A stretch of 64,000 bases of DNA, taken from positions 1-64,000 of the forward strand of contig JAFYCS010000036.1 in NCBI GenBank assembly GCA_017539565.1. The letters run 5' to 3'. The notes below the pieces were generated by a model. The model was not told the DNA's origin, ran no database searches, and was given only the letters and a program-made list of their open reading frames with translations. This DNA comes from Lachnospiraceae bacterium (GTDB lineage: Bacteria > Bacillota > Clostridia > Lachnospirales > Lachnospiraceae). Of the stretch, positions 17,320 through 25,729 are shown one piece after another; within the stretch, counting starts at the first letter, position 1, and each line of letters opens with the position of its first letter. A program made the translations under genes and the position numbers.

Positions 17320-19104
17320 ATGAGTATGCTGTCACAGATATTCGGCCCGGGGCACAGTGCGCCGGTCACGGATAACAATCAGAATATACAACAGCAGAGC
17401 GCCGAAAATAAAGGCAATGAGTATCTGTCGCGCCTTTCTTCCGGACAGACCGTTGAAGGCAAGGTTACCGATATCAAAGGTAATGACGTGCAGATAGAAC
17501 TTCCCAACGGAGGGAAGGTTACGGCCAAGCTTGATAATGCAATGAATCTGAGTGAGGGACAGACCCTTACGTTTGAAGTGCGTGCCAATTCAGGCTCGCA
17601 GATCAGCTTAACACCATTATATACGAATCTGACGGTGGACCCTACTGCAGCAAAAGCGCTTACGGCAGCAGGCATGAGCGTGAATGCCCAGACCATGGCC
17701 ATGACAACGGCCATGATGGAAGGGGGGATGAACATCGACAGTAAGTCACTGGGCGATATGTACCATCTGATCACATCCATGCCGGAGGCTGAACCGGGGA
17801 ACCTGGTAGAGATGCAGCGTCTGGGGCTGCCCATTAATGAAGAGAGTGTGGCACAGTACAGTGCATTCAAAAATTATGAGTCACAGATATCGGAAGGCAT
17901 GCGGGAAGTAGCCGACGGTGCCATAGCGCTGTTTGATGAACTGCAGGCGGGTGAAGGCGGAGAAGCAAAAGCCATGCACTTCATGAAGGAGCTGACGGAT
18001 GTTTTTGCACAGACGCCGGAGATGACGGAGACGGCAGAGGCAGCGGAGCAGGGCGGAAAGGTGATACTTTCCGAAGACGGCACAATAAAGACCGCGGTAA
18101 GTGACAGCGCTGCGGATACATTGATGGCAGACATAGCTGAGCTCTTTGAGGCACAGGCGGATAAAGAGAATGTGCAGCCGAAATTAAGTCCCCAGGAAGA
18201 GGCCCTTAAACTGATAAAGGATGCGGCAGCGGCGGATAAACAGCCGGCAGAAATACGGGAGAGCGGCAATCCGGCGCAGAATGTTAACGATAAGATAGTG
18301 CAGCTGCTTAATAAGATGGATGGAGGGGAGTTGCTGGCTCAGCAGCTTAAGGATATGGCGCCTACGGATCAGAATGCACTCAAGCTGTCTAACGCCCTGC
18401 TTAAGATCATGGATGAAAAGGGCAGCTTCTCCAATAAAGAGCTCGAGGCAGAACTGAAGGAGCTGTTTAAGAGCGAGGACTTTAAGAATGTTGTAAAGAA
18501 TTCAATGAAGGACAGCTGGAGCCTCCGTCCGGACCAGGTGGCTGATAAGGCAAATGTGGAACAGCTGTACCAGCGCCTTGAGAAGCAGACCCACGAGCTG
18601 ACAAGAAGTCTTTCACAGCTTGCGGAGCCCGGCAGCCAGTTCGCCCAGAGTCTGGGCAACATGAGCAATAACCTGGATTTTATGAATCAGATGAACCAGG
18701 CGATGCAGTACATACAGCTGCCCCTTAAGATGAACGGTTCGGATGCTACGGGGGATCTGTACGTTTATACGGATAAGAAGAGTCTCGCAGCAAAAGACGG
18801 TAATGTGAGCGCCATGCTGCATCTGGATATGGAAAATCTGGGGACTGTGGATGTCTATGCAGCCATATCATCCGGTAACAAAGTGACCACAAGGTTCTAT
18901 CTGGAAAGTGATGAGGTGATCGATCTGATCGCGGAGCATATACACGAGCTTGATGAACGTCTGGAAAAGCGCGGGTACAGCTGCAGTACAAAGCTGACTA
19001 CCAGGGATCAGATGGGGAAAGATGATGAGAATGTAAGAAGCCTCATGCCGCCTGCCGGAGAAGCAAAGCTCATATCCAAACAGAGCTTTGACATGAGGGC
19101 GTAA
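17320..19104 (+). CDS. ylqG: FliK-like (flagellar hook-length control C-domain) orphan protein, YlqG type
   Basis: A 594-residue mostly hydrophilic, Ala/Glu/Met-rich protein with no signal peptide. An early segment (GQTVEGKVTDIKGNDVQIEL) looks like a small beta domain. The last 140 residues (QYIQLPLKMNGSDATGDLYV, then LHLDMENLGTVDVYAAI and LDERLEKRGY) resemble the hook-length control C-terminal domain of FliK. In B. subtilis ylqG-ylqH occupy the same place between rnhB and downstream genes and are FliK-like and FlhB-C-like. No other flagellar gene is in the window, so its function is uncertain. Confidence 0.7.
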   Translation: MSMLSQIFGPGHSAPVTDNNQNIQQQSAENKGNEYLSRLSSGQTVEGKVTDIKGNDVQIELPNGGKVTAKLDNAMNLSEGQTLTFEVRANSGSQISLTPLYTNLTVDPTAAKALTAAGMSVNAQTMAMTTAMMEGGMNIDSKSLGDMYHLITSMPEAEPGNLVEMQRLGLPINEESVAQYSAFKNYESQISEGMREVADGAIALFDELQAGEGGEAKAMHFMKELTDVFAQTPEMTETAEAAEQGGKVILSEDGTIKTAVSDSAADTLMADIAELFEAQADKENVQPKLSPQEEALKLIKDAAAADKQPAEIRESGNPAQNVNDKIVQLLNKMDGGELLAQQLKDMAPTDQNALKLSNALLKIMDEKGSFSNKELEAELKELFKSEDFKNVVKNSMKDSWSLRPDQVADKANVEQLYQRLEKQTHELTRSLSQLAEPGSQFAQSLGNMSNNLDFMNQMNQAMQYIQLPLKMNGSDATGDLYVYTDKKSLAAKDGNVSAMLHLDMENLGTVDVYAAISSGNKVTTRFYLESDEVIDLIAEHIHELDERLEKRGYSCSTKLTTRDQMGKDDENVRSLMPPAGEAKLISKQSFDMRA

Positions 19105-19106
19105 AT

Positions 19107-19406
19107 ATGGCAGATAACAGGAACAGACCCAAGAAAAGAACGGCAGTCGCCCTTGAATACGATCCCGTCGATGCGGCGCCTAAGGTAATAGCGTCCGGTA
19201 CAGGTAAGATCGCGGATAAGATCATCGAAAAGGCTAAGGAAGCCAAGGTGCCGGTACATAAAGACTCAAAGCTGGCGGATACCCTGTCACGCCTTGAGAT
19301 AGGCGAGATGATACCGCCGGAGCTATATGAAGTAGTTGCCGAGATACTGGTATTTGTGGATGCCATGGATAAGATAAAGGATAAGATGGCCAAGGCAGGG
19401 AAATAA
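19107..19406 (+). CDS. ylqH: FlhB C-terminal-domain-like protein, YlqH type
   Basis: A 99-residue protein resembling only the cytosolic export-switch domain of FlhB/YscU/EscU. TAVALEYDPVDAAPKVIASG corresponds to the segment after the FlhB cleavage site, with DSKLADTLSRLEIGEMIPPE matching the conserved region before the C-terminal helix. The self-cleavage motif NPTH is absent, and so is the membrane half. It follows ylqG by two bases, which fits the FliK-FlhB partnership in substrate switching, but as orphans their role is unknown. Confidence 0.8.
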   Translation: MADNRNRPKKRTAVALEYDPVDAAPKVIASGTGKIADKIIEKAKEAKVPVHKDSKLADTLSRLEIGEMIPPELYEVVAEILVFVDAMDKIKDKMAKAGK

Positions 19407-19408
19407 AC

Positions 19409-19771
19409 GTGAACAGACGTGCAGTAGGCAGTGAAAAGGAAGCCAAAGCGGCAGAATATCTGACCGCACAGGGCATAAAGATACTTGAGAGTAATTACAG
19501 GTGCAGGGCAGGCGAAGTAGATCTTATAGGGATAGACAGCGGCTGTCTTGTTTTTTTTGAAGTCAAATGGAGAAGGAGCGGATACAGCGGGGATCCTTCC
19601 GAGGCTGTAGACTGCAGGAAGCAGCAGAAGATATGCAGGGTCTGCGATAATTACAGGATGTTCCATAAGGAACTGTATAAGCTGCAGGTGCGTTTTGATG
19701 TGCTGGCCATGGAAGAGGAAAAGGTCAACTGGATAAAGAACGCCTTTGATTATGCAGGCAGAGGGTTCTGA
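19409..19771 (+). CDS. yraN: YraN/UPF0102 family predicted endonuclease-like protein
   Basis: A 120-residue UPF0102 protein with a restriction-endonuclease-like fold: VGSEKEAKAAEYLTAQG, YRCRAGEVDLIG (the E-x-D pair) and LVFFEVKWR (E-x-K). The family's true substrate is not established; Holliday-junction-resolvase-like structure is known. The start is GTG, two bases after the ylqH stop. It closes the conserved rnhB-ylqG-ylqH-yraN run. Confidence 0.92.
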   Translation: MNRRAVGSEKEAKAAEYLTAQGIKILESNYRCRAGEVDLIGIDSGCLVFFEVKWRRSGYSGDPSEAVDCRKQQKICRVCDNYRMFHKELYKLQVRFDVLAMEEEKVNWIKNAFDYAGRGF

Positions 19772-19808
19772 GTACATACTCGCGTTTTGTTACCGGTGCC
19801 ATCCTCTC

Positions 19809-19837
19809 TGTCATCCTGAGCACAGCGAAGGATCTTT
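19809..19837 (+). repeat. Dispersed hairpin repeat, copy 1
   Basis: TGTCATCCTGAGC-ACA-GCGAAGGATCTTT. ATCCT pairs with AGGAT and GC with GC around a three-base loop, leaving GA opposite GA. It lies just after yraN and just before the promoter of the Tyr-rich small ORF. Confidence 0.85.
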
Positions 19838-19840
19838 CTG

Positions 19841-19869
19841 TTGACAAACGTATAAGCATATGATATTTT
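19841..19869 (+). promoter_or_regulatory. Strong promoter before the Tyr-rich small ORF
   Basis: Perfect TTGACA, a 17-base spacer, and TATTTT with TGA directly upstream (extended -10). Confidence 0.7.
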
Positions 19870-19902
19870 TACAACAATATTTTTCAGAAAGGGACCGTTA
19901 AT

Positions 19903-20013
19903 ATGCATCGTAATGCAATCGGATATTCATACGACGAAATGATCAGCGTATACGCATATTATGTATATGCTTATTATTACGTGTGTGAAAACAGGGATTG
20001 CAGGGAACGGTAG
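19903..20013 (+). CDS. Tyr-rich 36-residue small ORF (or sRNA), unrecognised
   Basis: An ATG eight bases after AGAAAGGGA opens a 36-codon frame (start MHRNAIGYSYDEMISVYAYY, end CENRDCRER, stop TAG). Nine residues are Tyr, mostly in the pattern VYAYYVYAYYYV, with two Cys near the end. It has its own promoter (19841-19869), ribosome site and terminator (20044-20082), so it forms an independent roughly 200-nt unit. I do not recognise a family. The alternating small/aromatic stretch could be a short membrane or amyloid-like strand. The RNA also contains GCATAT/ATATGC, so a non-coding RNA remains possible. Confidence 0.5.
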   Translation: MHRNAIGYSYDEMISVYAYYVYAYYYVCENRDCRER

Positions 20014-20043
20014 ATTTTCGGATACAATAAGTTACAGGTATTG

Positions 20044-20082
20044 AAAGACCGCTGATCTTTGCAGGATGAGCGGTCTTTTTTA
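20044..20082 (+). terminator. Terminator after the Tyr-rich ORF
   Basis: AGACCGCT and AGCGGTCT form a strong stem with a 15-base loop followed by a T-run. Confidence 0.88.
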
Positions 20083-20107
20083 TATCAGAAAATAAGGAGG
20101 AGAAACA

Positions 20108-20569
20108 ATGATACGGAAAGCAGAAATGAAAGACCTGGATGCGGTCAATGAACTGAGGCGGCAGGTAAACGAACTGCATGTAGAGGGGCGGCCGGACATT
20201 TTTAAGCCGGGCTTTGGTCAGGAGCTTAAGGATCATGCGCTTATTTACCTGACTTCGGAGAACAATGAGATCTTTGTGGATGAGGAGGATGGGCGGCTGG
20301 CGGGGATGATAATGGTGGATTACTTTTCCAAGCCGGAAACACCATACAGTATGGCCAGGGATTTTTGCCACATCGCAGAGATCTGCGTGGATCGCGATTT
20401 CCGCAGACAGGGGATTGCACACCGCCTGATGGAACACGTTAAGGAAGAGGCGAAAAAGCGCGGCATGACGAGGATAGAGCTGGATGTGTGGGCATTCAAT
20501 GATGCGATCCGGTTCTATGAGGCAGAAGGCTTTAAGACTTTCAGGACCTTCCTGGAAATGGAACTGTGA
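20108..20569 (+). CDS. GNAT family N-acetyltransferase
   Basis: A 153-residue acetyltransferase of the GNAT fold. The acetyl-CoA-binding motif A is AEICVDRDFRRQGIAHRLM (R/Q-x2-G-x-A), and motif B includes LDVWAFNDAIRFYEAEGFK near the C-terminus. The substrate (small molecule, protein N-terminus or antibiotic) cannot be told. AAGGAGG precedes the ATG. It stands between two independent units and seems monocistronic. Confidence 0.88.
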   Translation: MIRKAEMKDLDAVNELRRQVNELHVEGRPDIFKPGFGQELKDHALIYLTSENNEIFVDEEDGRLAGMIMVDYFSKPETPYSMARDFCHIAEICVDRDFRRQGIAHRLMEHVKEEAKKRGMTRIELDVWAFNDAIRFYEAEGFKTFRTFLEMEL

Positions 20570-20596
20570 TAAAGAACCTCCCCGTAGCCGTTGTGC

Positions 20597-20625
20597 TTGA
20601 ATCCCGACAGCGTATGTGTTAAAAT
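20597..20625 (+). promoter_or_regulatory. Promoter of the SGNH hydrolase gene
   Basis: TTGAAT, a 17-base spacer, and TAAAAT preceded by TGT (extended -10). Confidence 0.65.
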
Positions 20626-20657
20626 AATCTGATTGTTTTTTTGAGAGGTGATCAGAT

Positions 20658-21611
20658 ATGAAAAAGGGAACCGGAATAGCCCTGCTGCTGATGCTTCTGC
20701 TGTGCATCTGCATGACATGCGTGTTGGGATTCCTTCTGTGGCAGAAGAACAGCGAGATCGATGATCTCAATTCAGACTTGAGAAGAGATAACAGGACTAT
20801 AGAAGGATATGAGGAACAGATAGCAGAGCAGCAGGATGCTTTCTCAAAAGAAAAGCAGGAGCTTGAACAGAAAAATCAGAAACTTAAAGATGAAAAAGAT
20901 CAGCTGACCGCGCAGCTTAAGGATGCTGAAGATGAGCTGGCAGCCCGGGAGGAACACATCCCTGCCACTGAAAATGTGGTCATAGACGAGAACGTCGGCA
21001 GGGTATATCAGTCAGGCTACGGGGAATTCTGTGATGCAAATGATACCTATGATACCAGACAGTATATGTTCAGTACCATGTATAATTATCCGACGGATGT
21101 TGTATTTACAGGCGACAGCCTGGTGGAACGCGGCAGCTGGGAAGAGCTCTATCCTGATCTGTCAGTAAAGAACCGTGGTATAGGCGGGGATACAATAAAC
21201 GGATTGAGGGTCAGGATTGATACCATAATGCTCACGCAGCCAAAGAAGCTCTTTATATATGTGGGTATCAACGATGTCCTGCATGGCAGGGAAGTTGAGA
21301 GTATCCTGGGGCGGTACGGTGAACTGTTTGACGTGTTAGATCAATATGACTGTCAGATATATATACAGGGAATTATGCCGGTATCGTCATCACAGTATGA
21401 CGCTGAACGCATATGTCTGGATGTGAATGAGATCAACGAGAGACTGCGTGAAATGGTTGAAGACAGGGGATATACCTTCATCGATCTGTGGTCGGAATTC
21501 GCAGGCGATGACTGGGCGCTCAGGGAAGAGTATTATTACGACGGGGTGCATGTAAATGCCGCTGCCTACCGTCACTGGAAAGAGATACTGGATCAGTATA
21601 TTTATGAATAA
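20658..21611 (+). CDS. Membrane-anchored SGNH/GDSL hydrolase with coiled-coil stalk
   Basis: A 317-residue surface enzyme. Residues 5-27 form a TM anchor (or uncleaved signal), about 33-100 a Lys/Glu/Gln-rich coiled coil, and 145-317 an SGNH hydrolase domain. The blocks are FTGDSLVERGSW (nucleophile Ser), GIGGDTING (Gly), VGINDVLHG (Asn) and DGVHVN (Asp/His). Such enzymes remove acyl groups from lipids or from cell-wall and exopolysaccharide sugars; the platelet-activating-factor-hydrolase-like blocks favour an esterase acting outside the cell. GAGAGGTG precedes the ATG. Confidence 0.88.
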   Translation: MKKGTGIALLLMLLLCICMTCVLGFLLWQKNSEIDDLNSDLRRDNRTIEGYEEQIAEQQDAFSKEKQELEQKNQKLKDEKDQLTAQLKDAEDELAAREEHIPATENVVIDENVGRVYQSGYGEFCDANDTYDTRQYMFSTMYNYPTDVVFTGDSLVERGSWEELYPDLSVKNRGIGGDTINGLRVRIDTIMLTQPKKLFIYVGINDVLHGREVESILGRYGELFDVLDQYDCQIYIQGIMPVSSSQYDAERICLDVNEINERLREMVEDRGYTFIDLWSEFAGDDWALREEYYYDGVHVNAAAYRHWKEILDQYIYE

Positions 21612-21658
21612 GTCATAAGGAGGGGGCCGCTTAAAAAGTGGGAAGATTGCCTTATGAC
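21612..21658 (+). promoter_or_regulatory. Long inverted repeat in the tyrS leader
   Basis: GTCATAAGG and CCTTATGAC pair perfectly, and inside them CCGCT pairs with AGTGG. There is no T-run and no T-box consensus. It starts one base after the hydrolase stop and precedes the tyrS ribosome site by about 30 bases, so it may be an RNA stability or regulatory stem. Confidence 0.5.
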
Positions 21659-21697
21659 CCTGTGTATTATAAAAAAGACTATAAGGAGGAAATATAA

Positions 21698-22918
21698 ATG
21701 GAAATCTTTGAGGAATTACAGGAGCGTGGCCTGATAGCCCAGGTCACCGACGAGAAGGAAATAAGAGACCTGATCAACGACGGAAGGGCTACTTTCTACA
21801 TCGGCTTTGACCCCACTGCGGATTCACTGCACGTAGGCCATTTCATGGCATTATGCCTTATGAAGCGTATGCAGATGTCAGGCAATAAGCCTATCGCACT
21901 TTTGGGCGGCGGTACCGGTATGATCGGTGATCCTTCCGGAAAGACCGATATGAGAAAGATGCTCACCCCCGAGCTTATCAATCATAATATCGAATGCTTT
22001 AAGGTACAGATGAGCCGTTTTATCGAATTCGGAGAGGGCAAGGCAAGACTGGTAAATAATGCGGACTGGCTCTTAGACCTTAACTATATTGAACTGCTTC
22101 GTGAGGTGGGACCTCACTTTTCCGTAAATAACATGCTGCGAGCAGAATGCTACAAGCAGCGTATGGAGAAGGGACTTACATTCTTTGAGTTCAACTACAT
22201 GATAATGCAGGCATATGATTTCTACACCCTGTTCCAGAAGTACGGCTGTAACATGGAGTTCGGCGGTGACGACCAGTGGTCCAACATGCTGGCAGGTACA
22301 GAGCTCATCCGCCGTAAGCTGGGCAAGGATGCATACGCTATGACCCAGACCCTGCTGCTTAATTCGGAAGGCAAGAAGATGGGCAAGACCGAAAAGGGTG
22401 CCGTATGGCTGGATGCAAATAAGACTACACCTTTTGAATTCTACCAGTACTGGAGAAATATACCGGATGCAGATGTTCTTAAGTGTATCCGTATGCTGAC
22501 CTTCCTGCCAATGGAGCAGATAAGGGATATGGATAAGTGGGAAGGAGCCAAGTTAAATGAGGCTAAGGCTATCCTGGCATGGGAGCTTACCAACCTGGTA
22601 CACGGTCAGGAAGAGGCTGATAAGGCTAAGGAAGCCAGCCTGGCACTGTTTGCAGGCGGAGGTAACTCCGAAAACATGCCTTCCACCCATTTAAATGATG
22701 AAGACTTCACCGATGGTGCTGTCGATATCATAACCCTTCTTGTTAAGGCATCCCTGGCAGGCTCACGCGGTGACGCAAGACGTACCGTTGAGCAGGGCGG
22801 CGTAACCGTTAACGGCGAGAAGATCTCCGACATCAAGCAGAGCTTCACAAAGAGCGACTTCGCCGGCGACTTCGTCCTGAAGAAGGGCAAGAAGAATTTC
22901 ATGAAGTACACCGTATAA
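21698..22918 (+). CDS. tyrS: Tyrosyl-tRNA synthetase
   Basis: A 406-residue class I synthetase charging tRNA-Tyr. HVGHF stands for the HIGH motif near residue 46, and the KMSKS-like loop is KKMGKT near 230; FGGDDQWSNMLAGTELIRR is typical. The C-terminal S4-like RNA-binding domain (about 345-406) includes GDARRTVEQGGVTVNGEKI. GGAGG precedes the ATG. The order tyrS-DUF512-der is not obviously functional. Confidence 0.97.
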   Translation: MEIFEELQERGLIAQVTDEKEIRDLINDGRATFYIGFDPTADSLHVGHFMALCLMKRMQMSGNKPIALLGGGTGMIGDPSGKTDMRKMLTPELINHNIECFKVQMSRFIEFGEGKARLVNNADWLLDLNYIELLREVGPHFSVNNMLRAECYKQRMEKGLTFFEFNYMIMQAYDFYTLFQKYGCNMEFGGDDQWSNMLAGTELIRRKLGKDAYAMTQTLLLNSEGKKMGKTEKGAVWLDANKTTPFEFYQYWRNIPDADVLKCIRMLTFLPMEQIRDMDKWEGAKLNEAKAILAWELTNLVHGQEEADKAKEASLALFAGGGNSENMPSTHLNDEDFTDGAVDIITLLVKASLAGSRGDARRTVEQGGVTVNGEKISDIKQSFTKSDFAGDFVLKKGKKNFMKYTV

Positions 22919-22944
22919 TACAGGGGCCCGCCTGTGCTTGACTA

Positions 22945-22974
22945 TGTCATCCTGAGCGTAGCGAAGGATCTTTT
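22945..22974 (+). repeat. Dispersed hairpin repeat, copy 2 (carries the DUF512 ribosome site)
   Basis: TGTCATCCTGAGC-GTA-GCGAAGGATCTTTT, same structure as copy 1. The repeat ends at the base before the ATG of the DUF512 gene, and its AAGGA lies six bases from that ATG. Confidence 0.88.
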
Positions 22975-24360
22975 ATGAAAGAACATGTGATCATAAAAAT
23001 CAAGGAGGGGAGTATTGCCGAGGAGCTTGGTATAGAGCCCGGCGACGTACTCCTCTCAATTAATGATAAGGAGATCGAAGATGTATTTGACTTCGATTTT
23101 CTTTGTATGGAGGAATACATAGAAGTACTTATCCGCAAGGCTGACGGCGAGGAATGGCTGCTGGAGGTGGATAAGGAGCCTGATGAGGATATGGGCCTTG
23201 TTTTTGATGAGGGCCTTATGGATCAGGCGCATTCCTGTAAGAATAAGTGCATCTTCTGTTTTATAGACCAGAACCCGCCGTGCATGCGTCCTACCATATA
23301 TTTTAAGGATGATGATACCAGGCTTTCATTTTTGCAGGGCAACTATGTGACCCTGACCAATCTTAAGGATGAGGATGTGGAGCGTCTTATACGCTATCAC
23401 ATGGAGCCCATCAATATCTCCGTACATACCATGGATCCGGAACTCAGAGTGTTTATGCTTAAGAACCCCAATTCCGGCAGGGTGCTTAAATACTTAAATG
23501 ATTTTTATGAAGCCGGGATAACCATGAACGGTCAGATAGTGCTTTGTAAAAAAGTTAATGACGGTGAGCACCTGGATTTCACCATGAATGAACTGCTTAA
23601 ATTCGCACCTGTAATGCAGAGTGTATCGGTAGTTCCTACGGGACTTACGAAGTACCGTGATAAGCTTTATCCTCTTGAACCTTTTGATAAAGAAGATTCG
23701 GAGAAGGTCATCGACCAGATAGAGGCTTTCCAGAAAAAGGCTTTTGAGCAGACCGGCTTACATTTTATACATGCCTCGGATGAATGGTATATAACGGCAG
23801 GCAGGGAGGTTCCGGAGGAGGAGAGATACGACGGATATCTGCAGCTGGAGAACGGTGTGGGCATGATAAGGCTTCTGATAGAGGAGATAAAATCTTTTCT
23901 GCCGCAGGCAGTCATGATATACGGAACTGATATTAAGAGGAGCGTATCCATAGCCTGCGGAAAGAGCGCCTATCCAACAATGCAGCGGATGATGAAGGAG
24001 GTTGAAAAGACCTTCCCGGATATAACGATTCATCTCTACTGGATCAGGAATGACTTCTTCGGTGAAAGGATCACCGTATCCGGGCTTATCACAGGGCAGG
24101 ATCTGGTGGCACAGTTAAAGGATCAGGAGAAGGGGGAGGAGCTTTTGCTCCCTTCGGCAATGTTCAGATCCGGCACCGAGGACTTCCTGGATGATATGAC
24201 CAGGACGCAGGTTGAGACAGCTTTACAAACGAAGGTTACTATTGTAAAATCGAACGGTATGGATCTGATAAGAGCAATATTGGGACAGGAACAGAGCGGA
24301 GAAGACGTGGAAGATGTAAATCCTTACGAGCTCTCCGATGAGGTGTATGATGAAACGTAA
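22975..24360 (+). CDS. DUF512 family radical-SAM-like protein with N-terminal PDZ
   Basis: A 461-residue protein conserved next to der in clostridia. An N-terminal PDZ-like domain (IKEGSIAEELGIEPGDVLLS) is followed by the iron-sulfur motif CKNKCIFC (C-x3-C-x2-C) near residue 83, typical of radical SAM enzymes, and then the DUF512 region. The substrate of the family is not established. Its ATG has no separate ribosome site: the AAGGA inside dispersed repeat copy 2 fills that role. The last 11 bases overlap the der start. Confidence 0.9.
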   Translation: MKEHVIIKIKEGSIAEELGIEPGDVLLSINDKEIEDVFDFDFLCMEEYIEVLIRKADGEEWLLEVDKEPDEDMGLVFDEGLMDQAHSCKNKCIFCFIDQNPPCMRPTIYFKDDDTRLSFLQGNYVTLTNLKDEDVERLIRYHMEPINISVHTMDPELRVFMLKNPNSGRVLKYLNDFYEAGITMNGQIVLCKKVNDGEHLDFTMNELLKFAPVMQSVSVVPTGLTKYRDKLYPLEPFDKEDSEKVIDQIEAFQKKAFEQTGLHFIHASDEWYITAGREVPEEERYDGYLQLENGVGMIRLLIEEIKSFLPQAVMIYGTDIKRSVSIACGKSAYPTMQRMMKEVEKTFPDITIHLYWIRNDFFGERITVSGLITGQDLVAQLKDQEKGEELLLPSAMFRSGTEDFLDDMTRTQVETALQTKVTIVKSNGMDLIRAILGQEQSGEDVEDVNPYELSDEVYDET

Positions 24361-25678
24361 ACCCGTGGTGGCGATAGTAGGCCGCCCTAATGTAGGAAAA
24401 TCGACTTTGTTTAATGCGCTGGCAGGTGAGAGGCTTTCCATAGTAAAGGATACGCCGGGTATCACCCGTGACAGGCTTTATACTGATGTAGACTGGCTTG
24501 ATAAGAACTTCACCCTGATAGATACGGGCGGTATCGAACCGGACAGCAGTGATATCATACTCTCGCAGATGCGGGAGCAGGCACAGATCGCCATAGATAC
24601 GGCGGATGTGATCATCTTCCTGACGGATGTAAGGCAGGGGCTTGTTGATGCGGATTCCAAGGTGGCTGATATGCTGCGCCGCTCAAAGAAGCCTGTAGTG
24701 CTCGTGGTCAATAAGGTGGACAATTTTGCCAAGCAGCAGGCTGATGTATATGAGTTCTATAATCTGGGACTGGACGAACCTTATCCGATATCTGCGGCAG
24801 AGAAGCAGGGACTTGGTGATATGCTGGATAAGCTCATCAGTTATTTCCCGGAAGGCAGCGGTGAGGAAGAAGAAGATGAGCGTCCGAAGATCGCCGTTAT
24901 AGGTAAGCCTAATGTAGGCAAATCTTCCATAATAAACAGACTGCTGGGAGAGAACAGGCTCATAGTTTCGGACATAGCAGGTACCACCAGGGATGCCGTG
25001 GATACCGTGCTCAAGCGTAACGGTAAGGAGTACGTCTTTATCGATACCGCAGGTCTTCGCAGGAAGAACAAGATAAAGGAAGAACTTGAGAAGTATATGA
25101 TAGTGCGTACCGTCAGCGCCGTGGAGCGTGCTGATGTGGCGGTGCTGGTCATAGATGCTACGGAAGGCGTTACAGAGCAGGATGCCAAGATCGCAGGCAT
25201 TGCTCATGAACGTGGCAAGGGTATGATCATCGCAGTAAACAAGTGGGACCTGCTGGAGAAGGATAACAAGACCGTAAACGACTTTACCAAGGATATCCGT
25301 GATACTCTGGCATTCATGCCTTATGCCGAGCTTATATTCATATCTGCAAAGAGCGGGCAGCGTCTGCCCAAGCTTTATGACATGATAGATGCTGTGACAG
25401 AGAATCATGCCATGCGTATACAGACAGGTGTGTTAAACGAGATCGTCAGCGAGGCAGCAGCACTGCAGCAGCCCCCTTCAGACAAGGGCAAGCGCTTAAA
25501 GATCTATTACACCACGCAGGCTTCGGTCAAACCGCCTACCTTCGTTATCTTCGTAAACGACAAGGAGCTTATGCATTTCTCCTATGTGCGTTACCTGGAG
25601 AATAAGATCCGCGAAGCCTTTGGCTTCAGCGGAACGCCACTGCGCTTCATAATAAGGGAAAGAAAAGAGAAAGACTGA
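24350..25678 (+). CDS. der: Ribosome assembly GTPase Der (EngA)
   Basis: A 442-residue double GTPase needed for 50S maturation. The first G domain opens GRPNVGKST (residues 11-19), the second GKPNVGKSS near 185, each followed by DTxG and NKxD motifs, and a KH-like C-terminal domain ends PLRFIIRERKE. Three in-frame ATG codons lie close together; the third is chosen because GAGGTG lies four bases upstream and it yields the normal MKRKPVVAIVG start. It overlaps DUF512 by 11 bases. Confidence 0.96.
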   Translation: MKRKPVVAIVGRPNVGKSTLFNALAGERLSIVKDTPGITRDRLYTDVDWLDKNFTLIDTGGIEPDSSDIILSQMREQAQIAIDTADVIIFLTDVRQGLVDADSKVADMLRRSKKPVVLVVNKVDNFAKQQADVYEFYNLGLDEPYPISAAEKQGLGDMLDKLISYFPEGSGEEEEDERPKIAVIGKPNVGKSSIINRLLGENRLIVSDIAGTTRDAVDTVLKRNGKEYVFIDTAGLRRKNKIKEELEKYMIVRTVSAVERADVAVLVIDATEGVTEQDAKIAGIAHERGKGMIIAVNKWDLLEKDNKTVNDFTKDIRDTLAFMPYAELIFISAKSGQRLPKLYDMIDAVTENHAMRIQTGVLNEIVSEAAALQQPPSDKGKRLKIYYTTQASVKPPTFVIFVNDKELMHFSYVRYLENKIREAFGFSGTPLRFIIRERKEKD

Positions 25679-25729
25679 CAGGATGAGCTGCCGCAGATGC
25701 GGCTCACCGGCGCGGGAGAGAAAGGGAAA

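Noticed and set aside
21612-21697. T-box riboswitch for tyrS
   Set aside because: The leader is too short and lacks the AGGGUGGNACCGCG block and a terminator.
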